DNA of 8,749 nucleotides from SXPK01 sp041168165 (lineage in GTDB: Bacteria > Planctomycetota > UBA1135 > UBA2386): assembly GCA_041168165.1 (NCBI GenBank), contig JBEELK010000090.1, positions 1 through 8,749 on the forward strand, given 5' to 3'. The translations under genes and the position numbers were made by a program. Below, in pieces: positions 1 to 6,045 of the stretch (position 1 is its first letter; the number at the start of each line of letters is the position of its first letter). The notes below the pieces were generated by a model, which was not told the origin of the DNA, made no database searches, and saw only the letters and a list, made by a program, of their open reading frames with translations.

Positions 1-1
1 G

Positions 2-802
2 CAGCGCGAAGACGACCCGATTCCCGTCTTGATCGCGGTCGACGATCTTCAACTGCTGGCCGACGCGCATCGCTGGCAGTTGCCGATCCGCGACTTCCTG
101 CGCAAACCGCTGTCCTCCAACGAGACCGTCCACCGCGTCGAACTCGCACTCGCGCACCGTCGCCGCCACTCGATGCTCGTGCTGCGCCAACGGCATCTGG
201 AAGGCCAGATCAGCGTCGACTTCAAGACCGGCCTCCTCAGCGAGCAGTACTTCACGCGCATCCTGATCCTGGAGTGGAAGCGCTCGCGCCGACATCAAGA
301 CGCACTGTCGCTTTTGTTCCTGGACGTCGACGACTTCAAGGGCGTCAACGACACCACCGAGTACTCGTTCGGCGACGAAGTCCTGCGCAAGGTCGGCGAG
401 ACGCTGCGCAACACGGTGCGCGAGACCGACTTTGCCGCGCGCATCGGCGGCGACGAGTTCTGCGTGTTGTTGCCGCAGACGACGCCGAAGGAAGCTGTGC
501 AGACCGCGATGCGCATCCGACAGCGCATCGCCGAGACGGTGATCCAACGCGGCCAGTATTCGCGGCAGGTCACCGTTTCGATCGGCATCGACGCACACGA
601 CGCGCGTTCGGCGGGCAGTCCCGAGTTGCTGCGCTCCCACGCCAACCTCGCGCTCAAGGAAGCGAAGAAGCGCGGCAAGAACCAAGTGTGGCTCTACGCG
701 GGCCACGCGACGAATGGCGATGCGACGTCGGCGACTGCGCAAGACGGCGCGGCGAAACACGAACGCCGCGGCGGCGATTCGGGCGCTGCAGGCGCGAACT
801 GA
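2..802 (+). CDS. Response-regulator diguanylate cyclase (REC-GGDEF), 5' end outside window
   Basis: This is the C-terminal 266 residues of a signalling protein that condenses two GTP into cyclic di-GMP. The frame is open from base 2, so the TTG at 29 is probably not the start. The first roughly 45 residues look like the last third of a receiver domain and end in the conserved Lys-Pro (codons at 104-109); the phospho-acceptor aspartate lies outside the window. A short helical linker leads to a GGDEF domain with LDVDDF metal-site residues, the guanine-binding Asn and Asp (VND and FGDE), an exact GGDEF signature at 446-460, and an inhibitory I-site RETD at 419-430, five residues before GGDEF as usual. 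These features predict an active, product-inhibited enzyme. The usual Y-G-H between the two guanine-binding residues reads T-E-Y. The last 33 or so residues are a low-complexity Gly/Ala/Thr tail. It acts in the cytoplasm, presumably controlled by a histidine kinase. No clear terminator follows. Confidence 0.93.
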   Translation, partial: QREDDPIPVLIAVDDLQLLADAHRWQLPIRDFLRKPLSSNETVHRVELALAHRRRHSMLVLRQRHLEGQISVDFKTGLLSEQYFTRILILEWKRSRRHQDALSLLFLDVDDFKGVNDTTEYSFGDEVLRKVGETLRNTVRETDFAARIGGDEFCVLLPQTTPKEAVQTAMRIRQRIAETVIQRGQYSRQVTVSIGIDAHDARSAGSPELLRSHANLALKEAKKRGKNQVWLYAGHATNGDATSATAQDGAAKHERRGGDSGAAGAN

Positions 803-907
803 TCCAAGCCCGCGCGCGCGCACTCGCTTCGTCTCAAGGTGGGACGCGTTCTGTTGGCTCGGTGCCACCGCGCGATTCGCGGCCGCGTCAATTGCACCGA
901 GTCCGCA

Positions 908-928
908 ACATCCGTTGCCATCGGATGT
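908..928. promoter_or_regulatory. Perfect 7-bp inverted repeat upstream of the first secreted-protein gene
   Basis: ACATCCG (908-914) and CGGATGT (922-928) are perfect inverted repeats around a 7-nt centre. The centre contains the candidate -35 element TTGCCA. The size and position suit an operator for a dimeric regulator, but a chance dyad is possible, and no matching dyad lies ahead of the second copy. No regulator is identified. Confidence 0.3.
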
Positions 929-941
929 GCAGTGGTAGGAT
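915..941 (+). promoter_or_regulatory. Candidate sigma-70-type promoter for the first secreted-protein gene
   Basis: TTGCCA (915-920, 5 of 6 to the -35 consensus) is followed after 15 nt by TAGGAT (936-941, 4 of 6 to the -10 consensus). The spacer is short of the ideal 17. The -10 starts 49 nt before the ATG at 985; the corresponding element of the second copy starts 48 nt before its ATG, which supports both. The call rests on sequence alone. Confidence 0.35.
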
Positions 942-984
942 CCCACGCTCGCCTTCCCCTACCCACCAAGGCAGCAAGTCCACG

Positions 985-2580
985 ATGCATCTTCGCAACT
1001 TCATCGCCGCCACCAGCGTCCTCTGCGGAACGCTCTCGGCGCAGTCCAACGCCGTCCCTGGCTTGGATGGCAAGCTCTACGCGATCGCCAACCCCACAGT
1101 CTGGGGCCGTCGCGGCGCCGCTTACCCGAACGGCGAGTTCGGGTTCTCGGTGTCCAACACGATGTGCAACCCCGGGTCGATCGTGATCCCGTGGTCGGCC
1201 GTTCCGCAGAGCAACCATCCGAAGTTCGGCTTCCTGGTCACGCGCCTGCAAAACGACCGCATGGTCCAGATCTCGGACCGCAGCTACTGCAAGCACGCGT
1301 TCTTGTCGCTCAACACGAATAGCGGAGTCTGCTTGCCGTGCACCAATCCCAGCAACGGCTCGGTGATGGGCATCGGCTGCTCCGACGTCTACGCCGCGGG
1401 CAACAACGGCGATCGCAACTACCTCGGCCCGCCCGATGAGATCAACCCGTGGCTCGGCACGTGGTCGATGGTCGGCAGTTACTTCGACCGCGGCGACCCC
1501 ACCGCGGCTTCGCCAAACAACAACGACGGCATCCGCAGCACGATCAGCACTGCTGGCGACGTCGTGAAGAACCGCGTCACGATCAAGGAGTCGGAGATCC
1601 AGGCCGGATCGACCTACTTCTACCAGATCCACTTGCTGCACGAAGGCGAGTCGGTCGCAGTGCGCAATGACAACCTCATGTGCCGCGGCGTGAACTACAC
1701 GTGGAGTGGCACAGCGTGGCAGACGGTCAACGTCGGCACGGCCGTCACCGGCTCGGTGCTCACGCAGTGGCCTGGCTCGACGCTGACGCAAGGCGGCAAC
1801 GGCAACGACGATGGTCGCATCGCGATCGCGGTCAAGGTGACGGGACCGACTAACGGGCTGTGGCACTACGAGTACGCGGTGCACAACGTCGACAACCACC
1901 GCGGCGCGGCGACGTTCCGCATCCCGATGTGCACGAGCGCGCGGGTGCAAAACCTCGGCTTCCGCGACATCGACCAGGACGCGCTCAACCAGTGGACCGG
2001 CACGCGCGTGGGCGGCGAACTCGTGTTCTCCGCGCCCGCCAACAACCCGCTCAACTGGAACAGCCTGTTCAACTTCTGGTTCGACAGCGACGCAGCTCCG
2101 GTCGCGGGCAGCGCCTCGTTTGACCAGGCGCGCATCGGCGCGGGCGCTTTGAGCTTCCCGGTCAACACGCAGGTCCCCGGCTTCGTCCCCAACGTCTACC
2201 TCGGCGCCGGCTGCGGCGCTCCGGCGGTGACGCTGCGCGCGAACGGCCTGCCGACGATCCCGAACGCAGCGTTCGGCCTCAATGTGCTGTCTGCGCCATC
2301 CACGGGCGCGGTCGTGTTCATGTCGTCGAACGCGATCAACACGCCGACCGGCGGCGGTTGCTCGGCGTTCCTCGACTCGGCGACGATGGTCGACCTGGGC
2401 TTCTTGGTCACCGACGCGGCGGGCCTCGCCTCGCTGTCGCTGGCGATCCCGCCCGGCCTGTTCCCCGGCGATGCGACCTTCCAGGCCGTGTCGATCGCGG
2501 CGGGCAGCGGCGCGTTCCTCGGCGACTTCAACCTCAGCAACGGCCTCACGACTCGCGTCGGCGGCAGCGGCTGCCCGTGA
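985..2580 (+). CDS. Secreted protein of unknown function, copy 1 of a tandem pair (531 aa)
   Basis: I do not recognise a function. The start at 985 gives a good signal peptide: short N-region MHLRN, hydrophobic stretch to about residue 17, and a probable cleavage after LSA, before Q20, so the product should be exported. The mature protein has a large N-terminal region (about 20-400) with conserved stretches around DRSYCKHAF (98-106), CLPC (116-119), GCSDVYAAGNN (131-141), IHLLHEGE (215-222) and NVDNHRG (301-307), and a NPLNWNSLFNFWFD stretch near 354-367. From memory, the last two resemble segments of large secreted planctomycete proteins. A separate C-terminal domain (about 405-531) starts with GAGCG and ends with an SNGL...VGGSGC pattern. 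Nine cysteines (61, 102, 116, 119, 132, 316, 410, 459, 530) are shared with copy 2; Cys233 is not. No catalytic signature is identifiable. An open frame extends upstream to 274 but runs through the cyclase gene and would lose the signal peptide. No clear ribosome binding site precedes the ATG. Confidence 0.9.
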   Translation: MHLRNFIAATSVLCGTLSAQSNAVPGLDGKLYAIANPTVWGRRGAAYPNGEFGFSVSNTMCNPGSIVIPWSAVPQSNHPKFGFLVTRLQNDRMVQISDRSYCKHAFLSLNTNSGVCLPCTNPSNGSVMGIGCSDVYAAGNNGDRNYLGPPDEINPWLGTWSMVGSYFDRGDPTAASPNNNDGIRSTISTAGDVVKNRVTIKESEIQAGSTYFYQIHLLHEGESVAVRNDNLMCRGVNYTWSGTAWQTVNVGTAVTGSVLTQWPGSTLTQGGNGNDDGRIAIAVKVTGPTNGLWHYEYAVHNVDNHRGAATFRIPMCTSARVQNLGFRDIDQDALNQWTGTRVGGELVFSAPANNPLNWNSLFNFWFDSDAAPVAGSASFDQARIGAGALSFPVNTQVPGFVPNVYLGAGCGAPAVTLRANGLPTIPNAAFGLNVLSAPSTGAVVFMSSNAINTPTGGGCSAFLDSATMVDLGFLVTDAAGLASLSLAIPPGLFPGDATFQAVSIAAGSGAFLGDFNLSNGLTTRVGGSGCP

Positions 2581-2604
2581 GTTGAAGCGAAGCGTTCTGA
2601 CGCG

Positions 2605-2649
2605 CGAGCGCGGCCCGGCGGCGATGAGCCTCCGGGCCGCGTTCGTTTT
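2605..2649 (+). terminator. Strong intrinsic terminator after copy 1
   Basis: Arm 2605-2618 pairs with 2632-2645 over 14 bp with one G-U pair; the core is GCGGCCCGG/CCGGGCCGC. Three more pairs close a five-base loop inside, after one mismatch. TTTT follows at 2646-2649. It begins 25 nt after the stop codon at 2578-2580, so copy 1 should be transcriptionally separated from copy 2. A second CGGGCCGCG (2650-2658) repeats the 3' arm and could compete for the 5' arm. Confidence 0.85.
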
Positions 2650-2680
2650 CGGGCCGCGGTTGTTGGGATGGATCTCTGCG

Positions 2681-2704
2681 TTTCGCCGCTCCGCAGCGGC
2701 GCAA
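2681..2704. repeat. Hairpin upstream of copy 2
   Basis: CGCCGCT (2684-2690) and AGCGGCG (2695-2701) form a perfect 7-bp stem with a CCGC loop, extended by two T-A pairs after one mismatch. It ends 9 nt before the candidate -35 element of copy 2. It could be a regulatory dyad or incidental structure; no T-run follows, so it is not a terminator. Confidence 0.35.
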
Positions 2705-2713
2705 CCCCGCGCC

Positions 2714-2742
2714 TTGGTCGTCTGCGAACTCGCCTCTACCAT
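2714..2742 (+). promoter_or_regulatory. Candidate promoter for copy 2
   Basis: TTGGTC (2714-2719) and TACCAT (2737-2742) are separated by an ideal 17 nt. The -10 starts 48 nt before the ATG at 2785, almost the same distance as in copy 1. The -35 match is weak (3 of 6). A terminator just upstream means copy 2 needs its own promoter. Confidence 0.35.
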
Positions 2743-2784
2743 CGCGTTCCCTCCCACCCCGCAGAACTCGCAGCAAACGACACC

Positions 2785-4380
2785 ATGCGCCCTTGCTCCC
2801 TGCTCGCAGCGACGAGCCTTCTCGCCACGACGCTCGCGGCCCAAGCCAACGCGGTCGCAGGCCTCGATGGCAAGCTCTACGCGATCGGCAATCCGACGGT
2901 GTGGGGCCGCCGCGGCGCTGCGCACCCCAATGGCGAACTCGGCTTCTCCGCATCGAACACGATGTGCAACCCGGGCACCGTCACGATCCCCTGGTACGCG
3001 GTGCCGCAGACGGACCACCCGAAGTTTGGCTTCCTGGTCACGCGCCTGCAGAACAACCGCATGGTCCAGGTGTCGGACCGCAGCTACTGCAAGCACGCGT
3101 TCTTGTCGCTCAACACGAACGACGGGGTCTGCTTGCCGTGCAACGACCCAGGCAACGGCTCGATCATGGGCATCGGCTGTTCCGACGTGTACGCGGCGGG
3201 CAACAACGCGGACCGCAACTACCTCGGCCCGCCCGATGAGATCAATCCGTGGCTCGGCACCTGGAACATGGTCGGCAGCTACTTCGATCGCGGCGACCCC
3301 CAAGTCACGGCGCCAGCCAACTCCGACGGCGCGCGCAGTCCGCTCAGCATGCTCGGCGACACGGTGAAGAACCGCGTCACGATCAAGGAGTCCGACATCG
3401 TCAGCGGCGCGAGCTACTTCTATCAGATCCACTTGCTGCACGAAGGCGAGGCGGTCTCCGCGCGCAACGACAACCTCATGACGCGCGGCGTGTCGTTCGC
3501 GTGGAGCGGCACGTCGTGGTCGGCCACCAACGTCAGCGACGCGATCACGGGCTCGGTGCTCACGCAGTGGCCAGGAGCCACCATCAGCGTGGCCGGCAAC
3601 GGCAACGACGACGGCCGCGTGCACGTCGCAGCCAAGGTCATGGGCCCGACCAACGGCTTCTGGCGCTACGAGTACGCGATCCACAACGTCGACAACCACC
3701 GCGGCATCGCGTCGTTCCGCATCCCGATTTGCCCGTCAGCGCGCGTGCGCAACATGGGCTTCCGCGACATCGACCAGGACGCGCTCAACCAGTGGACCAT
3801 CACGCGCACGGGCAACGAACTCACGTTCTCTGCGCCGGGCAACAACCCGCTGAACTGGAACAGCCTCTACAACTTCTGGTTCGACTGCGACGCCGCGCCC
3901 GTCGCTAGCAGCGCAACGCTCGACCAAGCTCGCGTCGGCCCCGGCGCGCTCAACTTCCCGGTCAGCATCGAGACGCCTGGCAACTTGCCGTCGGTTTGGA
4001 TCGGCGCTGGTTGCGGCACCCCCACCGCCGAGTTGGAAGCGAGCGGCCTCGCGCTGATCCCCAGCCCGGTGTTCCGACTCATTGTGTTGGCGCCGCCGAC
4101 GACGGGAGCGAGCGTGTTCCTGAGCACCAGCGCAACGGCCACGCCGCTGGGATCGGGCTGCACCGCGTTCCTCGACGCCGCGACGATGGTCGACCTCGGC
4201 TTCGTCATCACCAACGTCGGCGGCTTCGCGACGTTGTCGCTGCCGATTCCCGCCGGGCTGCTGCCGAGCGATGTGACGTTCCAAGGCGCCACGCTGTCGC
4301 CATCGACCGGCGCGTTCCTCGGCGACTTCAACCTGACGAACGGCATCACCGTCCGCGTCGGCCAAACGGGCTGCCGTTGA
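2785..4380 (+). CDS. Secreted protein of unknown function, copy 2 of a tandem pair (531 aa)
   Basis: This is the paralogue of the preceding gene, gapless and equal in length. The start at 2785 aligns exactly with copy 1 and gives a signal peptide (MRPCSLLAATSLLATTLAAQ), with likely cleavage after LAA. The signal peptide itself is poorly conserved between copies, while the mature part is conserved from residue 22 or so. The DRSYCKHAF, CLPC, GCSDVYAAGNN, IHLLHEGE and NVDNHRG stretches are retained, as are all nine shared cysteines. Copy 2 has an extra Cys368 where copy 1 has Ser, and Thr233 where copy 1 has Cys. The C-terminal domain (about 405-531) has diverged most. The conserved histidines, acidic residues and cysteines could bind metal or form disulfides, but I cannot assign an activity. 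The gene converges on the polyferredoxin gene with 24 bp between stop codons. No clear ribosome binding site is seen. Confidence 0.9.
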   Translation: MRPCSLLAATSLLATTLAAQANAVAGLDGKLYAIGNPTVWGRRGAAHPNGELGFSASNTMCNPGTVTIPWYAVPQTDHPKFGFLVTRLQNNRMVQVSDRSYCKHAFLSLNTNDGVCLPCNDPGNGSIMGIGCSDVYAAGNNADRNYLGPPDEINPWLGTWNMVGSYFDRGDPQVTAPANSDGARSPLSMLGDTVKNRVTIKESDIVSGASYFYQIHLLHEGEAVSARNDNLMTRGVSFAWSGTSWSATNVSDAITGSVLTQWPGATISVAGNGNDDGRVHVAAKVMGPTNGFWRYEYAIHNVDNHRGIASFRIPICPSARVRNMGFRDIDQDALNQWTITRTGNELTFSAPGNNPLNWNSLYNFWFDCDAAPVASSATLDQARVGPGALNFPVSIETPGNLPSVWIGAGCGTPTAELEASGLALIPSPVFRLIVLAPPTTGASVFLSTSATATPLGSGCTAFLDAATMVDLGFVITNVGGFATLSLPIPAGLLPSDVTFQGATLSPSTGAFLGDFNLTNGITVRVGQTGCR

Positions 4381-4390
4381 AGTCCGCGTA

Positions 4391-4422
4391 GACGTCTCGC
4401 TGCCTTACCGCGGCGAGACGTT
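4391..4422. terminator. Hairpin between convergent genes, possible bidirectional terminator
   Basis: ACGTCTCGC (4392-4400) pairs perfectly with GCGAGACGT (4413-4421); flanking wobble and inner pairs can extend the stem to 4391-4403 with 4410-4422. The loop holds the TAA stop (4405-4407) of the - strand polyferredoxin gene, so one arm is made of that gene's last codons. Neither side has a proper T-run, so termination would be weaker than at 2605-2649. The position between converging stops supports a shared role. Confidence 0.5.
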
Positions 4423-6006
4423 CTGCAGCGACTGCAGGCGCTTCTGCACTTCCGCGTTGCCCGGCTTCGCCTTCTCCGCGCGCTGCAGCAACTCCACCGC
4501 CTCCGCATCGCGACCGGTCACGTGCAGAACGTCCGCGAGCGGCACGAGCGCGCCGAGCGAATCGGGCACGACCGCGAGCGCGCGGCGCAGGTGCAGTTCG
4601 GCCGACGCCATGCGCGAAGGGTCCTGCATCAACATCGCGAGGTCGCGCTGCGCGAGGCCGCGCTTGCGCTGCACTTCGGGATCCTGAACGAGCTCCCAGC
4701 CCTCGGCCTTCGAGAGCGCCTCGTCGTACGCGAGCAAGTCCTTCTGCCGTTGCTCGGGCTGCGACCACTGCGCCATGGTGCGCTCGATCGAGTTTGCCGA
4801 CATCGTGTGCCATCGCACGCCTGCGCAATCGACGAACAACGCGGTCCACGCGAGCGACGCCGCGAGCGCGAACTTGCCAGCGCCCGTCGAGACACCGTGC
4901 TTCTTCAACGTCGTGTGCTGGAACGTCACCTCGCGGCGACGCAGCAAGCGCCACGCGAGCAACGCGAACACCGCAGTCACGATGCCGAGCCCGACCGCGA
5001 GCAAGAACGGAACGTGCTCTGAAAACCACGCGCCGCGGAACGCCATCGTTGCGCTCCACGCGATCGTGCCGAGCGCGATCTCCTCGGGCCACGTGAAGTC
5101 TGCGCGCGCATTGATGCGGTTCTGACTCACGGCAAACGGCTTGGGCATGGCGAGCCCAAACGACAGCGCATTCGTCGGGCAGACGGAGACGCAGTCCATG
5201 CACTTCATGCAGCCCGGGTCGACGATCTGCTTGTGCTTCGCCACTTCTTCGTGCACGCGCACGTTGCTCGTGCACACCGAGGTGCAGTGGCCGCAGCCAT
5301 TGCATGCGTCGCTGACCTTGATGCGCATCGGCGCGAAGCGATCGGCGATCGAGAAGAACGCGCCATACGGGCAACCGTGCGTGCAGAAGCCCTTGGCGCC
5401 CATCCACCACACGACGAAGAAGCCGAGCACGACGAACTGCAGCACCGCCATGATCGGGCCGGGGAAGCGCTCCCACAGCTCGCTCGTCGTGAAGGCCGCC
5501 TCGATCGGCGGACGCGGCACGCCGTGCCACCAGCGCAGCAGCGGCCCTTCGAAGAACATGTGGAACGCGACGAAGAACGGCGCGAGCACGAGCAGGCGGC
5601 TGCGGATCGGGCGCGGCTTCAGCCCCATGCGGCCGAGGAACCACGCCGACAGGTCCTGCAGCGCCACGAGGTGGCAGGCCCACCCGCAGAACCAGCGGCC
5701 GAACACGAGCGTGCCGAGGATCGCCACCGAGAACAGGATCACGCCGGCGTTGAGCTTGCCTTCGTCGAGCAGGTAGCCGGCCTCCGACGGCTCCACCGGC
5801 GTGAGGGTCGTGCCCGTGGCGAGCCACTGCACGATGTGGGCGCCGATCAAGAGGTGCACGCCAATCAGGACGTAGGCGCGTTTCCTGCTGACCTTGCTGT
5901 GCGCAACCGGGCCATTCTTGGGCTTGTGCCGATCGAGACGCGGCAGCGCGTCGAGCGGGTCGTTGCGAACAGGCAAGGTCGGCGTCGTCATCGAGCTTCG
6001 CAGCAT
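4405..6006 (-). CDS. Membrane 4Fe-4S polyferredoxin (NapH/CcoG-like) with TPR-like C-terminal tail
   Basis: This 533-residue protein should move electrons at the cytoplasmic membrane. About seven hydrophobic segments are visible, near residues 45-65, 86-107, 136-152, 185-205, 308-326, 329-350 and 377-395. Two CX3C motifs sit at membrane borders: C107-C111, followed by His instead of the usual Pro, and C208-C212-Pro. Two 4Fe-4S clusters follow: C235-C238-C241-C245 (then Thr) and C266-C269-C272-C276-Pro. This architecture belongs to the NapH/NosR/CcoG group. Residues from about 430 form a soluble tail; 475-530 look like two TPR helix pairs, suggesting a partner protein, which neighbours do not reveal. 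The donor and acceptor cannot be named, and calling it CcoG or NapH would overreach. The ATG at 6006 gives the longest product. An ATG at 5991 (MTTPTLPV...) is equally possible, with GAAG a few bases upstream and a -10-like TATGCT at 6007-6002 on this strand. Confidence 0.85.
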   Translation of the reverse strand: MLRSSMTTPTLPVRNDPLDALPRLDRHKPKNGPVAHSKVSRKRAYVLIGVHLLIGAHIVQWLATGTTLTPVEPSEAGYLLDEGKLNAGVILFSVAILGTLVFGRWFCGWACHLVALQDLSAWFLGRMGLKPRPIRSRLLVLAPFFVAFHMFFEGPLLRWWHGVPRPPIEAAFTTSELWERFPGPIMAVLQFVVLGFFVVWWMGAKGFCTHGCPYGAFFSIADRFAPMRIKVSDACNGCGHCTSVCTSNVRVHEEVAKHKQIVDPGCMKCMDCVSVCPTNALSFGLAMPKPFAVSQNRINARADFTWPEEIALGTIAWSATMAFRGAWFSEHVPFLLAVGLGIVTAVFALLAWRLLRRREVTFQHTTLKKHGVSTGAGKFALAASLAWTALFVDCAGVRWHTMSANSIERTMAQWSQPEQRQKDLLAYDEALSKAEGWELVQDPEVQRKRGLAQRDLAMLMQDPSRMASAELHLRRALAVVPDSLGALVPLADVLHVTGRDAEAVELLQRAEKAKPGNAEVQKRLQSLQNVSPR

Positions 6007-6008
6007 AC

Positions 6009-6037
6009 TTGCCGACCCTGGAGACGCCCGCTACCAC
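6009..6037 (+). promoter_or_regulatory. Candidate glnS promoter placed for a leaderless mRNA
   Basis: TTGCCG (6009-6014) and TACCAC (6032-6037) are separated by 17 nt. Only 8 nt lie between the -10-like box and the glnS ATG at 6046, so transcription would begin at or beside the start codon. The element overlaps the 39-bp divergent region and lies against the polyferredoxin start. GGAG at 6020-6023 is 22 nt from the ATG, too far to act as a Shine-Dalgarno site. Confidence 0.35.
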
Positions 6038-6045
6038 ACTCGCCC

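Larger units (their letters stand above)
985..4380 (+). repeat. Tandem gene duplication with an 1800-bp period
   Basis: The two coding regions 985-2580 and 2785-4380 are both 1596 bp. Both starts and both stops are offset by exactly 1800 bp, and the proteins align end to end without a gap. My hand count gives 376 of 531 identical residues (about 71%): about 76% over residues 1-360 and about 60% over 361-531. Similarity stops at the coding borders. The 3' flanks are unrelated, and the upstream regions share only a weak promoter-like arrangement. This fits an old duplication under coding constraint, not a recent copy or assembly error. Confidence 0.9.

Noticed and set aside
810..821. Alternating CG tract after the cyclase gene, considered as a Z-DNA or regulatory element.
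   Set aside because: Short and unremarkable in such GC-rich DNA; nothing ties it to a function.
855..882. Small hairpins (855-867 and 868-882) as a cyclase terminator.
   Set aside because: Stems of only 4-5 bp without a T-run; too weak to call.
274..984. Upstream in-frame extension of secreted copy 1 (768-residue version).
   Set aside because: It runs through the cyclase gene in another frame, encodes Arg-rich sequence, and would bury the signal peptide; copy 2 aligns exactly from 985.
1018..1026. Cysteine 14 in the copy 1 signal peptide as a lipoprotein attachment site.
   Set aside because: The residues before it (SVL) do not fit a lipobox, which needs a small residue directly before Cys, and copy 2 has Ala there.
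2668..2784. Upstream in-frame extension of secreted copy 2 by 39 codons.
   Set aside because: No homology to copy 1, it would mask the signal peptide, and it covers the hairpin and promoter-like region.
694..3699. 1001-codon open frame on the - strand opposite the cyclase end and both secreted-protein genes.
   Set aside because: Its product is Arg/Val/Ala-rich low-complexity sequence with no recognisable domain, and it lies antisense to two clearly coding paralogues. Long antisense frames are expected in GC-rich genes with G/C third positions.
4346..6037. 563-codon - strand frame overlapping the polyferredoxin gene in another frame.
   Set aside because: Low-complexity Arg/Ala translation; the overlapping 4405-6006 frame has the cysteine motifs and membrane segments.
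5233..6045. N-terminal extension of glnS by 271 codons.
   Set aside because: It is antisense to the polyferredoxin gene and is Arg/His-rich; GlnRS family length and N-terminus fit the ATG at 6046.
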